Shown: one piece after another, positions 1 through 4,954 of the stretch
Layout: each line of letters begins with the position of its first letter
Position numbering within the stretch: the first letter of the stretch is position 1
NCBI GenBank assembly: GCA_018263495.1
Contig: JAANXC010000043.1
Coordinates: 1 to 11,792 of the forward strand
Direction: 5' to 3'
DNA from: Nitrososphaerota archaeon
Lineage (GTDB): Archaea > Thermoproteota > Nitrososphaeria > Nitrososphaerales > Nitrosopumilaceae
Length of the DNA: 11,792 bases
The notes under the pieces: generated by a model
Databases searched by the model: none
Told to the model about the DNA's origin: nothing
Seen by the model: the letters and a program-made list of their open reading frames with translations, nothing else
Translations under genes and position numbers: made by a program

Positions 1-504
1 GAAAAAGAGATCCTTGTTGTACTGATCAATGCCGGTAACCGGCTCGTCCAAAACTAGGATTTTTGGCGAGTTGACTAGTGCCTTTGCAATAAAGACACGC
101 TGCTGCTGACCAACCGACAGGTCTCCAATTCTTCTGTCAGCCATCTCATGCATCCAAACCTTTTGCAGTGCTTCATCTACTTTTTTTGGATCACTGGAAT
201 TTTGGCTCATAGACAAGACCTCCCTAATCGTTGCTGGAAAGTTTCTGTCTACAACTGGCTTTTGAGGAACGTATCCTATCTGTGACAGATATTTTCTCGA
301 GTCGCGTACATCCTGACCAAAGACCTTGATTACTCCGTCATACTCTGTGTGCAATCCAAGCATGCACTTGAACAGCGTAGACTTTCCTGCACCGTTTGGT
401 CCGATGATTCCCAAAAAGTCACCTTTGGCAATTCCAAAGCTTAGATTATCTAATGCCTTGATTCCAGAATAATCAACAGACAGTTTTTTGATGTCTACTA
501 TCAT
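1..504 (-). CDS. Metal-type ABC transporter ATP-binding protein (ZnuC/MntB-like), partial
   Basis: This is the nucleotide-binding subunit of an ABC importer; it hydrolyses ATP on the cytoplasmic face of a membrane permease. The 168 visible residues hold Walker A GPNGAGKST (35-43), the Q-loop Gln81 in GYVPQ, a signature motif LSVGQQQR (129-136) and Walker B ILVLDEP (149-155). The signature has Val where LSGGQ has its first Gly. The stretch around the Q-loop, with a following FPATIREVL, resembles zinc/manganese (ZnuC/MntB) ATPases more than amino-acid or peptide ones; this substrate class is inference. The C-terminus (H-loop onward) runs off the left edge, where a permease and a metal-binding lipoprotein would be expected. 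I chose ATG at 504; an in-frame GTG at 516 would place the start nearer the expected transcription start. It diverges from a NikR-like regulator, which suggests metal-responsive control. Confidence 0.9.
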   Translation of the reverse strand, partial: MIVDIKKLSVDYSGIKALDNLSFGIAKGDFLGIIGPNGAGKSTLFKCMLGLHTEYDGVIKVFGQDVRDSRKYLSQIGYVPQKPVVDRNFPATIREVLSMSQNSSDPKKVDEALQKVWMHEMADRRIGDLSVGQQQRVFIAKALVNSPKILVLDEPVTGIDQYNKDLFF

Positions 505-523
505 GGCAAAATCCACGCCTGAA

Positions 524-552
524 TTATTAATAAACCTATAAAAAGTTAATAA
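524..552. promoter_or_regulatory. Candidate operator: TTATTAA-N15-TTAATAA inverted repeat
   Basis: Seven-base half-sites at 524-530 and 546-552 are exact inverted repeats, 29 bases overall. The overall size is close to known NikR operators (the E. coli site is GTATGA-N16-TCATAC). The spacer contains the TATA box of the ABC gene, so a bound repressor would block it. A third TTAATAA copy lies at 578-584, just before the regulator's own start. The caveat is that the region is very AT-rich, so such matches arise by chance more easily. Confidence 0.35.
536..543 (-). promoter_or_regulatory. TATA box for the ABC ATPase gene
   Basis: On the minus strand this reads TTTTATAGG. It is centred about 36 bases before the ATG at 504 and about 24 before the alternative GTG at 516. 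It sits between the two halves of the inverted repeat at 524-552. Confidence 0.5.
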
Positions 553-565
553 CATTTAGTTAAAA

Positions 566-574
566 TTTTTATAT
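566..574 (+). promoter_or_regulatory. TATA box for the NikR-like gene
   Basis: TTTTTATAT lies with its centre about 25 bases before the ATG at 595. The transcript would then begin at or within a base or two of the start codon, so it is probably leaderless. Confidence 0.5.
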
Positions 575-594
575 TTCTTAATAACAATCTAGGC

Positions 595-978
595 ATGCCG
601 ATTGTCTCAATTTCCCTCACTGAGGAAATTCTCAAGGAGATTGATAACCTCCAAAAGTCGATGGGATTCTCTGGAAGGTCGGATGCCATCAGGGCCGGCA
701 TCAGAAGCTTTGTCGCAGAAGAAAAACAAAACGAAAATCTTTCCGGAAACATCAATGCGATTTTGCTTGTTGTTCACAACGACGAATATGATGATCAGGT
801 AAATGGGATAAAGCACAGCTTTGAGGATTTGATCACAACTCACATGCACAGCAAGATAGAGGGCGAAAAATGCATGGAGCTGTTTATGCTAAAGGGCGAT
901 GCAGATTCTGTCAGTAGTATCACTAGGGACTTTCAAAAAAATAGAAGGATGGATACTGTAAAGTTAGTGACTTTATAG
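595..978 (+). CDS. nikR: NikR-like metal-responsive transcriptional regulator
   Basis: This is a 127-residue protein with the NikR layout. An N-terminal ribbon-helix-helix DNA-binding domain (about 1-45, with the helix-helix turn GFSGRSDAIRAGI at 24-36) is followed by an ACT-like metal-binding domain (about 53-127, ending in the conserved block around LKGD at 99-102). Counting back from the conserved Cys, His74, His85 and Cys93 match E. coli NikR His76, His87 and Cys95. The position of E. coli His89 is Lys87 here, and an extra His83 lies two residues before His85, so the HxH pair is shifted. The family binds nickel as a tetramer and represses uptake genes; whether nickel is the effector here is open. 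The gene diverges from a ZnuC-like ABC ATPase, its likely target. The ATG at 595 follows a TATA box at leaderless spacing. Confidence 0.88.
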   Translation: MPIVSISLTEEILKEIDNLQKSMGFSGRSDAIRAGIRSFVAEEKQNENLSGNINAILLVVHNDEYDDQVNGIKHSFEDLITTHMHSKIEGEKCMELFMLKGDADSVSSITRDFQKNRRMDTVKLVTL

Positions 979-1011
979 AAATTAAGAAAATTAACTTAAA
1001 AATTATTAATC
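979..1011. terminator. AT-rich convergent intergenic stretch, possible shared terminator
   Basis: The nikR-like gene and the cold-shock gene end facing each other across 33 bases. The stretch has a weak TTAAG/CTTAA inverted repeat (982-986, 995-999). On the minus strand it carries short T runs after the cold-shock stop codon, which is the usual archaeal termination signal. This is a weak call. Confidence 0.25.
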
Positions 1012-1206
1012 TTACTCTACTCGTTTTACTTTAGTTGCGTTTGGGCCTTTTTCTGATTCACCAATATCGAATTCAACTTTGTCTCCATCACGAATGTTGC
1101 CTTCAACTTCTGTCTGGTGGACAAAGAGGTCTTTTGCTTCACCTTCTCGTTCGATGAAACCAAATCCTTTTCTTTGGTTAAACCATTTTACGGTACCTGT
1201 TTCCAT
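1012..1206 (-). CDS. cspA: Cold-shock domain protein (CspA family)
   Basis: This is a 64-residue single-domain OB-fold protein, the normal length for bacterial CspA. It begins METGTVKWFN and carries both nucleic-acid-binding motifs: RNP1 KGFGFI (13-18) and RNP2 LFVHQ (27-31). It ends with the usual GPNATKV block. Family members bind single-stranded RNA and DNA and melt mRNA structure in the cytoplasm. The ORF stays open upstream, but the ATG at 1206 is clearly the start because the family begins there; the upstream extension looks non-coding and contains the promoter. Two TATA elements lie 27-52 bases upstream. Cold-shock proteins are patchy in archaea but common in mesophilic Nitrososphaerota, and their origin there is usually put down to transfer from bacteria. 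Confidence 0.95.
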   Translation of the reverse strand: METGTVKWFNQRKGFGFIEREGEAKDLFVHQTEVEGNIRDGDKVEFDIGESEKGPNATKVKRVE

Positions 1207-1230
1207 ATTGAAATTCCTCAAAAAACACCA

Positions 1231-1258
1231 CGTATAAACCATTAATTGAGCGTATAAA
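1231..1258 (-). promoter_or_regulatory. Tandem TATA boxes of the cold-shock gene
   Basis: CGTATAAA occurs twice on the plus strand, at 1231-1238 and 1251-1258, exactly 20 bases apart. On the minus strand each reads TTTATACG. The nearer one is centred about 30 bases before the ATG and would give a near-leaderless transcript. The farther one would add a leader of roughly 20 bases. Confidence 0.45.
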
Positions 1259-1293
1259 GACAAGAACATGCAAAAATTAGGCATGATCGCTAG

Positions 1294-1500
1294 AAATGAT
1301 CGTACTTAATTATCAGCTGGATCTAGTGCGAATTAGACACAGATCAAAGGAAATTCCACGATGCTCCCCAAATTTGTGGGTTTTCTTTGATTTGTGTACT
1401 CTATAAGGCACTATTGTTTATTAGTGAATCGTCCGAATCTCGTACTTGCTAGAAATTATTGGCAAATCTTCAGATCAAAAAGATCTAAAAACGATCATTT
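1294..1500 (+). other. Structured intergenic region, candidate non-coding RNA
   Basis: The 300-base gap between 1207 and 1507 holds no ORF of note. It contains nested inverted repeats: a perfect 10-base outer pair AAATGATCGT (1294-1303) and ACGATCATTT (1491-1500), a 6-base pair TAGTGC/GCACTA (1324-1329, 1408-1413), and a hairpin of 22 pairs with one bulged base (1337-1359 with 1376-1397). The three non-Watson-Crick pairs in the hairpin are G-U wobbles if the plus strand is the RNA, but A-C mismatches if the minus strand is. A small AGATC/GATCT hairpin lies at 1472-1486. A TATAAA at 1253-1258 could serve a plus-strand transcript. I could not match it to SRP, RNase P or box C/D RNA. A decayed mobile element is an alternative. 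Confidence 0.35.
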
Positions 1501-1507
1501 AAAAAAT

Positions 1508-1894
1508 TCATTTTCTCTCCTCGGTTTTCAGCTTCCATCTTGTATCGCCGAATAGTGATGAAGAGAATTCCAGGTGGCCAATCACTCTGTCGCCCTTTCT
1601 GACCATGGCAAAATCTGTTTTTTTTGTTTTGAGTACTTTTTCTTTGGTTCTGTAACCTCCCTCAATTACCCTAATTTTGAAACGCCTGCTAGCCTTTGTG
1701 ATTAAGCTTCTAGCAGCTTTGACATCGCCTATCCATGAGAACATTTCAAAAGTGCCAAAATTTTTGGTTGTTATTTCATAGTTGTATGATCTCGCCTCAA
1801 ACTTTGACTTGCGTTTTTTTGCTTCACTGTTCATCCACTCCAAAACTTGTTCTCCAAAACCAGACTCTACACCAAATGATTCCGACCCAGCCAT
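1508..1894 (-). CDS. Conserved-looking protein of unknown function, 128 residues
   Basis: I do not recognise this protein. It is soluble and basic, with a Lys/Arg-rich stretch near residues 26-33, a middle region rich in aromatic residues (FGTFEMFSW), and a Lys-rich segment around KVLKTKKTDF followed by strand-like sequence to the end. There are no membrane segments or Cys pairs. The reading frame extends two codons upstream to a TTG, but ATG at 1894 is preferred because an ATTATAAT element (minus strand, 1921-1928) lies about 30 bases before it. The gene shares its direction with the 53-residue protein upstream and the cold-shock gene downstream. The gap to the latter is too long to assume a shared transcript. 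The alternating strand pattern and basic charge would suit nucleic-acid binding, but that is a guess. Confidence 0.7.
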   Translation of the reverse strand: MAGSESFGVESGFGEQVLEWMNSEAKKRKSKFEARSYNYEITTKNFGTFEMFSWIGDVKAARSLITKASRRFKIRVIEGGYRTKEKVLKTKKTDFAMVRKGDRVIGHLEFSSSLFGDTRWKLKTEERK

Positions 1895-1920
1895 ATTCAA
1901 ATCGCTTTGTGATAACCGGC

Positions 1921-1928
1921 ATTATAAT
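1921..1928 (-). promoter_or_regulatory. TATA box for the 128-residue unknown gene
   Basis: ATTATAAT on the minus strand is centred about 30 bases before the ATG at 1894. This supports that start over the upstream TTG. Confidence 0.4.
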
Positions 1929-1946
1929 CCTATTAAGATTTGATGC

Positions 1947-2108
1947 CTAGTGGTTTATGCCAGAATACTCTGGATCATCCTGAATTTCTTTGAGAATCAT
2001 TTTTAGCAAGGCTTTTGACTTTTCGTCAGATTCCTCCATCTCTAACTTTTTGAGCACGTCTGGGTTATCCTTGAATGACTTTAGGAGTACGTCCTTAATC
2101 TCTCCCAT
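1947..2108 (-). CDS. Small acidic helical protein, 53 residues, unknown function
   Basis: An ATG at 2108 opens a 53-codon frame ending in TAG. The protein begins MGEIKDVLLKSF and ends DDPEYSGINH. It is highly charged and Glu/Asp/Lys-rich, with Leu, Ile and Met spaced as in amphipathic helices (LLKMILKEI). It probably forms two helices, and it has no Cys or membrane segment. The clean start, stop and protein-like composition argue for a real gene despite its length. It precedes the 128-residue gene in the same direction by 52 bases, and that gene has its own TATA box. A weak CTTAATAG element lies about 25 bases before this start. I do not recognise the family. Confidence 0.6.
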   Translation of the reverse strand: MGEIKDVLLKSFKDNPDVLKKLEMEESDEKSKALLKMILKEIQDDPEYSGINH

Positions 2109-2197
2109 AATTGAATATCTGATTACTCTATTAAGAAGACGGCAAATCTGCTGGATTTTATCTCGTTGTAAAATAGAATATCGATCATTAGCAAGAT

Positions 2198-2210
2198 AAC
2201 ATACATAATT
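2198..2210 (+). promoter_or_regulatory. Promoter of the dehydrogenase gene
   Basis: An AACATACATAATT element is centred about 26 bases before the ATG at 2231, the spacing for a leaderless transcript. The divergent region 2109-2230 also serves the 53-residue gene on the other strand, and I see no other structure in it. Confidence 0.4.
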
Positions 2211-2230
2211 TCCACTTGCTTAGTTACTTG

Positions 2231-3106
2231 ATGGTAAAAATTGGGCTGGTTGGAACTGGAATGTTGGGTGAGGCGGTTGGACTTCATCTGCTGAAATCTG
2301 GGCATTCTCTGACAGCCTATAACAGGACAAAATCAAAGACATCAAACCTTGAGAAGAATGGAGCCACCATAGCTGACACACCAAAAAATGTGGCGGAGTC
2401 ATCGGAATTGGTTATCACATGCGTCAAGGATGCTGACGCAGTTGAGCAAATCCTGTTTGGTCAGGATGGAATAGTTGCCGGAAAGCACGATGGATTGACG
2501 GTTGTAGACATGTCAACAATAAACCCCAGCAGTGCAATCAATTTTTCAAAAAAACTTCATGAGGAGGGTATCGACTCACTAGAGATTCCCGTGATGGGAG
2601 GACCAAATGTGGCGATTCATGGACAGCTTGTGCTGATGGCATCGGGTAACAAGGATGTTTTTGAGGCATACAAACAGGTGTTTGATGCAATTGCCAACAA
2701 GACATTTTTCCTTGGTAAAAGCGGTAGTGCACACAGCATCAAGATTGCAATGAACCTTCAAATTTCACTTTTAGCTTTAGCGTTGTCTGAAGGAATTACG
2801 TTAACAAGGAAGGCTGGGTTTGACCCGGAGAAGTTTTTGGAGATACTAAACTCTACATACTTCAAGACAGGTATGAGCGAAAACAAGGCTCACAGGATGA
2901 TAAAGGACGAATTTGAGCCTACCTTTACGCTAAAAAACCTGCAAAAAGATTTGGGCATAATCACAGAGGCGGCAAAGGACTTTGGCGCTGTGCTACCAAT
3001 GGCTGAGCGCGCAAACGAAATTTACATGGATGCGGTAGATGCTGGGTTTGGCGAGATTGATTATACGGGAATTTTAGCGTACATAAAAAAACTGTCTGAA
3101 GACTGA
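2231..3106 (+). CDS. NAD(P)-dependent beta-hydroxyacid dehydrogenase (HIBADH/GLYR family)
   Basis: This is a 291-residue cytosolic oxidoreductase, the normal family length. The N-terminal Rossmann fold has GLVGTGMLG (5-13), and YNRT (30-33) follows the second strand. An Arg-Thr there is typical of NADP(H)-using members, so NADPH use is likely. The substrate loop is DMST (94-97); the second substrate motif PVMGGP (120-125) replaces the usual PVSGG. The catalytic Lys171 and its partner Asn175 are both present in IKIAMN. The C-terminal half is the helical 6-phosphogluconate-dehydrogenase-like domain. Known members act on 3-hydroxyisobutyrate, tartronate semialdehyde, glyoxylate or succinic semialdehyde; sequence alone does not decide between these. 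ATG at 2231 is chosen over an upstream in-frame TTG at 2216 because the nucleotide-binding strand starts right after it and a TATA-like element sits 26 bases before. Confidence 0.9.
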   Translation: MVKIGLVGTGMLGEAVGLHLLKSGHSLTAYNRTKSKTSNLEKNGATIADTPKNVAESSELVITCVKDADAVEQILFGQDGIVAGKHDGLTVVDMSTINPSSAINFSKKLHEEGIDSLEIPVMGGPNVAIHGQLVLMASGNKDVFEAYKQVFDAIANKTFFLGKSGSAHSIKIAMNLQISLLALALSEGITLTRKAGFDPEKFLEILNSTYFKTGMSENKAHRMIKDEFEPTFTLKNLQKDLGIITEAAKDFGAVLPMAERANEIYMDAVDAGFGEIDYTGILAYIKKLSED

Positions 3107-3118
3107 TTTTACTGTAAA

Positions 3119-3128
3119 GGTATTAAAA
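3119..3128 (+). promoter_or_regulatory. TATA box for the Cys-rich mini-protein
   Basis: GGTATTAAAA lies about 26 bases before the ATG at 3150 but only about 17 before the ATG at 3141. This favours the second ATG as the start of a leaderless message. Confidence 0.4.
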
Positions 3129-3149
3129 CCCAAAAAAATAATGATCGCC

Positions 3150-3335
3150 ATGGGTGTTACTTGCAGGGGAATTTGTGACCAATTCAGAGTAAAAATTGCT
3201 ACAAAGCAGCCAAAATATTCTACTGGACATAAGAGATGCACTCTTTGTGCTGCATACTTTGTTACACCTGAGAGCAGATGTCCCTGTTGTAAAATGAAGC
3301 TAAGAACGCGTGCAAGAAGCAAAATTAGAATTTAG
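3150..3335 (+). CDS. Small Cys-rich zinc-ribbon-like protein, 61 residues
   Basis: A short basic protein beginning MGVTCRGICDQF. From this start the Cys residues are at 5, 9, 30, 33, 44, 46 and 47. The pairs CTLC (30-33) and CPCC (44-47) form a probable zinc ribbon; the N-terminal Cys-x3-Cys is extra. A strongly basic tail (KLRTRARSKIRI) follows, suiting contact with nucleic acid or the ribosome. An in-frame ATG three codons upstream (3141) is possible, but the TATA spacing favours 3150. The 3' end overlaps the convergent DUF99 gene by 11 bases. I cannot name the family with certainty; the function is unknown. Confidence 0.75.
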   Translation: MGVTCRGICDQFRVKIATKQPKYSTGHKRCTLCAAYFVTPESRCPCCKMKLRTRARSKIRI

Positions 3336-3900
3336 CCTTTAGAAGTGTATTTGCCAATAATTGTGTAATTCTTAGTGGTTCTGGTATGGAGCCCTGTAAT
3401 GTTATCTTATCAAGTAACTGTGTTGCTTCTAATACAGTACAACCCTCATTTCGTATGTACAAGTTATGTGATGTATGGAGGGTAATTTTTTCGCGTGATC
3501 CTAGTTTGGAATATTCTGCAAGTTTTGTCTCGTAGGAATCTGGGAAGTGATGTTTTATTGCATCCTCAATTCCCTGTGACTCTTCATATGTAACGCCAAT
3601 TACTGGCAGTCCTGTTTTTTCCGAGATCCTTTTCACATCAACTATGTTGTATAATGAAATTACAATTCCGGATATCAGCAAAAAACTAACATCAGGTCTG
3701 TCAAGTTTTTCATACATGGATAATATAGCATCGGTTGCATCATCTCCCCCCACGGTAGAGTGATCAAAAACAAATCCATCAATAACCAAATCTGTTGACA
3801 TTACGATGCCGGACAGAACTGACTTTTTGGAAGTTTGTGAGAAACTCTCAGCAATTGCTAGCCCGCGGATGCCCTGTTTCTCAAGATGAAGATTCCTCAT
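3325..3900 (-). CDS. DUF99 (UPF0215) family protein
   Basis: This is a 191-residue cytosolic protein matching the archaeal DUF99 family in length and motifs: GLAIAESF (13-20), SGIVMSTDLVIDGF (30-43), TVGGDDAT (49-56), a strand with LLISGIV then YNIVDV (84-89), and GLPVIGVTY (97-105). The fold is reported to be related to endonuclease V, but I see no ground for claiming nuclease activity. Its role is not established. The start at 3900 is an ATG lying inside the 3' end of the 40-residue membrane-protein gene, overlapping it by 20 bases, so the two are probably translated from one message. The 3' end overlaps the convergent Cys-rich gene by 11 bases. Confidence 0.88.
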   Translation of the reverse strand: MRNLHLEKQGIRGLAIAESFSQTSKKSVLSGIVMSTDLVIDGFVFDHSTVGGDDATDAILSMYEKLDRPDVSFLLISGIVISLYNIVDVKRISEKTGLPVIGVTYEESQGIEDAIKHHFPDSYETKLAEYSKLGSREKITLHTSHNLYIRNEGCTVLEATQLLDKITLQGSIPEPLRITQLLANTLLKAKF

Positions 3901-4003
3901 TTTGTTTTCTCCGGTATGACCTGTAGACTATACCAGTGATTACTATTACTACTGCTGTGATGGCAGACCACATTCCAAATACTGTAAAATCAAATTCTGC
4001 CAT
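3881..4003 (-). CDS. Single-span membrane mini-protein, 40 residues
   Basis: ATG at 4003 opens a 40-codon frame ending in TGA at 3881. The protein starts MAEFDFTVFG and has one hydrophobic segment (about residues 9-27, WSAITAVVIVITGIVY in part). A basic stretch YRSYRRK follows, then a polar Ser/Glu tail. This pattern predicts one membrane helix with the C-terminus inside. Its last 20 bases overlap the start of the DUF99 gene in another frame, which suggests translational coupling. An ATGTATTTATTTTA-type promoter lies about 30 bases upstream. Small single-span proteins like this often attach to larger membrane complexes, but nothing here names a partner. Confidence 0.65.
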   Translation of the reverse strand: MAEFDFTVFGMWSAITAVVIVITGIVYRSYRRKQNEESSS

Positions 4004-4021
4004 GTTCTATCTAGTCAATAG

Positions 4022-4036
4022 GAATAAAATAAATAC
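4022..4036. promoter_or_regulatory. Divergent promoter for the membrane mini-protein and zinc-finger genes
   Basis: The 53-base gap between the two start codons contains AAATAAATAC on the plus strand, about 27 bases before the ATG at 4057. The same AT-rich block reads GTATTTATTTTATT on the minus strand, about 25-30 bases before the ATG at 4003. One block appears to serve both directions. Confidence 0.4.
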
Positions 4037-4056
4037 ATTAGAATTAGCTGAATTGC

Positions 4057-4263
4057 ATGCCTGAGTTTATCTGTAAGGAGTGTGGTAGGCGTGAATTTCA
4101 CGAAAATGATGACACTTTGAAGATGATGGTAAAGATACACGAAAATTTCTGCCGCAAAAAAGAGGGCGAAAACCACAGCTTTATGCACCGTGATGACGAA
4201 CATGACGATCCCATGGATACTGAAAGGGCAAACGACGAGAAGGATGTACCTGTTCTCAAGTGA
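4057..4263 (+). CDS. Small C2HC zinc-finger protein, 68 residues
   Basis: The N-terminal part carries Cys6-x2-Cys9, then a helix, then His28-x3-Cys32, a plausible four-ligand zinc site spaced like a C2H2/C2HC finger. The rest is acidic and His-rich (MHRDDEHDDPMD) and probably disordered. Such single-finger proteins are frequent in archaea and are usually thought to bind DNA, RNA or a protein partner; no specific role can be given. The start at 4057 has a TATA-like element 27 bases upstream. It faces the winged-helix gene with a 19-base gap between stop codons. The His/Asp-rich tail could bind metal by itself, but this may only reflect composition. Confidence 0.8.
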   Translation: MPEFICKECGRREFHENDDTLKMMVKIHENFCRKKEGENHSFMHRDDEHDDPMDTERANDEKDVPVLK

Positions 4264-4282
4264 TAAGATTTAACCTATAAAA

Positions 4283-4858
4283 TTATTTTAACGACAAAAA
4301 GATATCAGCCAAATTGTCTGCTGATTGTTTAAGAGGTGATTTGCCATATTCTTCGACTAGCGTGCGAACTTTCTCAGGCTCAACTAATCTATATTTGATT
4401 GTGGTGTTTGTAATGCCTTTAGTACAATCACATGAATTCGTATCACCAACTATGATGTTGTCTTTCAAAAGTATGTTTTTGTAGATTGAAACAGTGCCTG
4501 GTGACTTTTTTGAGAATTTTACTAATTGGCTAAAAGTCTGGCATTCATTTTTTAACAGTGATTTTATGATTCTAGATGTGGTACGCTGCCTGAGTCTCAG
4601 TAAGATAACATGGTTTGTGTCTTCAAGATCATAGATGTAATATCGTGGGATTGTATCAACATATTTTGCTTTGAGATTATTTGATTTTGTCAGTTGGCCT
4701 AGATGATGCTGGAGCGTTCCGTTTGCAAGTTTAGTTTCCTTCTTGATTTCATGAAAACGAAGTCCTGGATATTTAGATATTATACTTTTAATAATTTCTT
4801 GATTGGATGAAAATTCGTTCAAACCAAGAAATTTTTGTGTTGCCTTAGAAAGTGCCAT
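4283..4858 (-). CDS. Transcriptional regulator with two winged-helix domains
   Basis: A 191-residue cytosolic protein. The first winged helix spans about 18-78: helix IIKSIISKYPG, helix FHEIKKETKL, recognition helix ANGTLQHHLGQLTK (45-58), then a wing ending RYYIYDL. A second spans about 85-158: RTTSRIIKSLLKN, QTFSQLVKFSK, recognition helix PGTVSIYKNILLKD (120-133), and a wing ending IKYRLVE. The second wing holds an unusual C-D-C (143-145) that could bind metal or sense redox state. Tandem winged-helix regulators of this sort are common in archaea. The A19 tract lies 27-45 bases upstream, and a TTTATA box flanked by GTTAAC sites lies about 90 bases upstream, so autoregulation is likely. The start is an ATG; a 9-codon ORF (ATG at 4874) overlaps it. 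Confidence 0.82.
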   Translation of the reverse strand: MALSKATQKFLGLNEFSSNQEIIKSIISKYPGLRFHEIKKETKLANGTLQHHLGQLTKSNNLKAKYVDTIPRYYIYDLEDTNHVILLRLRQRTTSRIIKSLLKNECQTFSQLVKFSKKSPGTVSIYKNILLKDNIIVGDTNSCDCTKGITNTTIKYRLVEPEKVRTLVEEYGKSPLKQSADNLADIFLSLK

Positions 4859-4884
4859 TTTGAATTACATCCATATGTTTTGTC

Positions 4885-4910
4885 TTTTTTTTTTTTTTTT
4901 TTTAAAAAAA
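4885..4910. repeat. T19A7 homopolymer tract
   Basis: Nineteen T residues (4885-4903) run directly into seven A residues (4904-4910). It lies between the promoter and the start codon of the winged-helix gene. On that gene's strand it reads T7A19, inside the predicted 5' leader. Such tracts change length by replication slippage and are hard to sequence, so the exact count may be unreliable. Confidence 0.9.
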
Positions 4911-4948
4911 GTTTGTTGCATTATCAGTTTTGGCGCTTACCCTGTGCT

Positions 4949-4954
4949 ATAAAC
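4949..4954 (-). promoter_or_regulatory. TATA box for the winged-helix regulator gene
   Basis: TTTATA on the minus strand, preceded directly by a GTTAAC site in the BRE position. Transcription would start near 4925, giving a leader of about 65 bases that includes the homopolymer tract. Confidence 0.4.

Noticed and set aside
1207..1284. 26-residue N-terminal extension of the cold-shock protein
   Set aside because: It spans the two TATA elements and is not part of the family; the CspA start is at the ATG at 1206.
1290..1507. tRNA, SRP RNA, RNase P RNA or box C/D RNA
   Set aside because: I found no cloverleaf, SRP tetraloop context, RNase P core motif or paired C/D boxes; only an unassigned structured region can be claimed.
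4904..4910. T7 run (minus strand) as terminator of the 4979-5548 gene
   Set aside because: It lies downstream of the predicted promoter of the next gene, so termination here would also cut that gene's leader.
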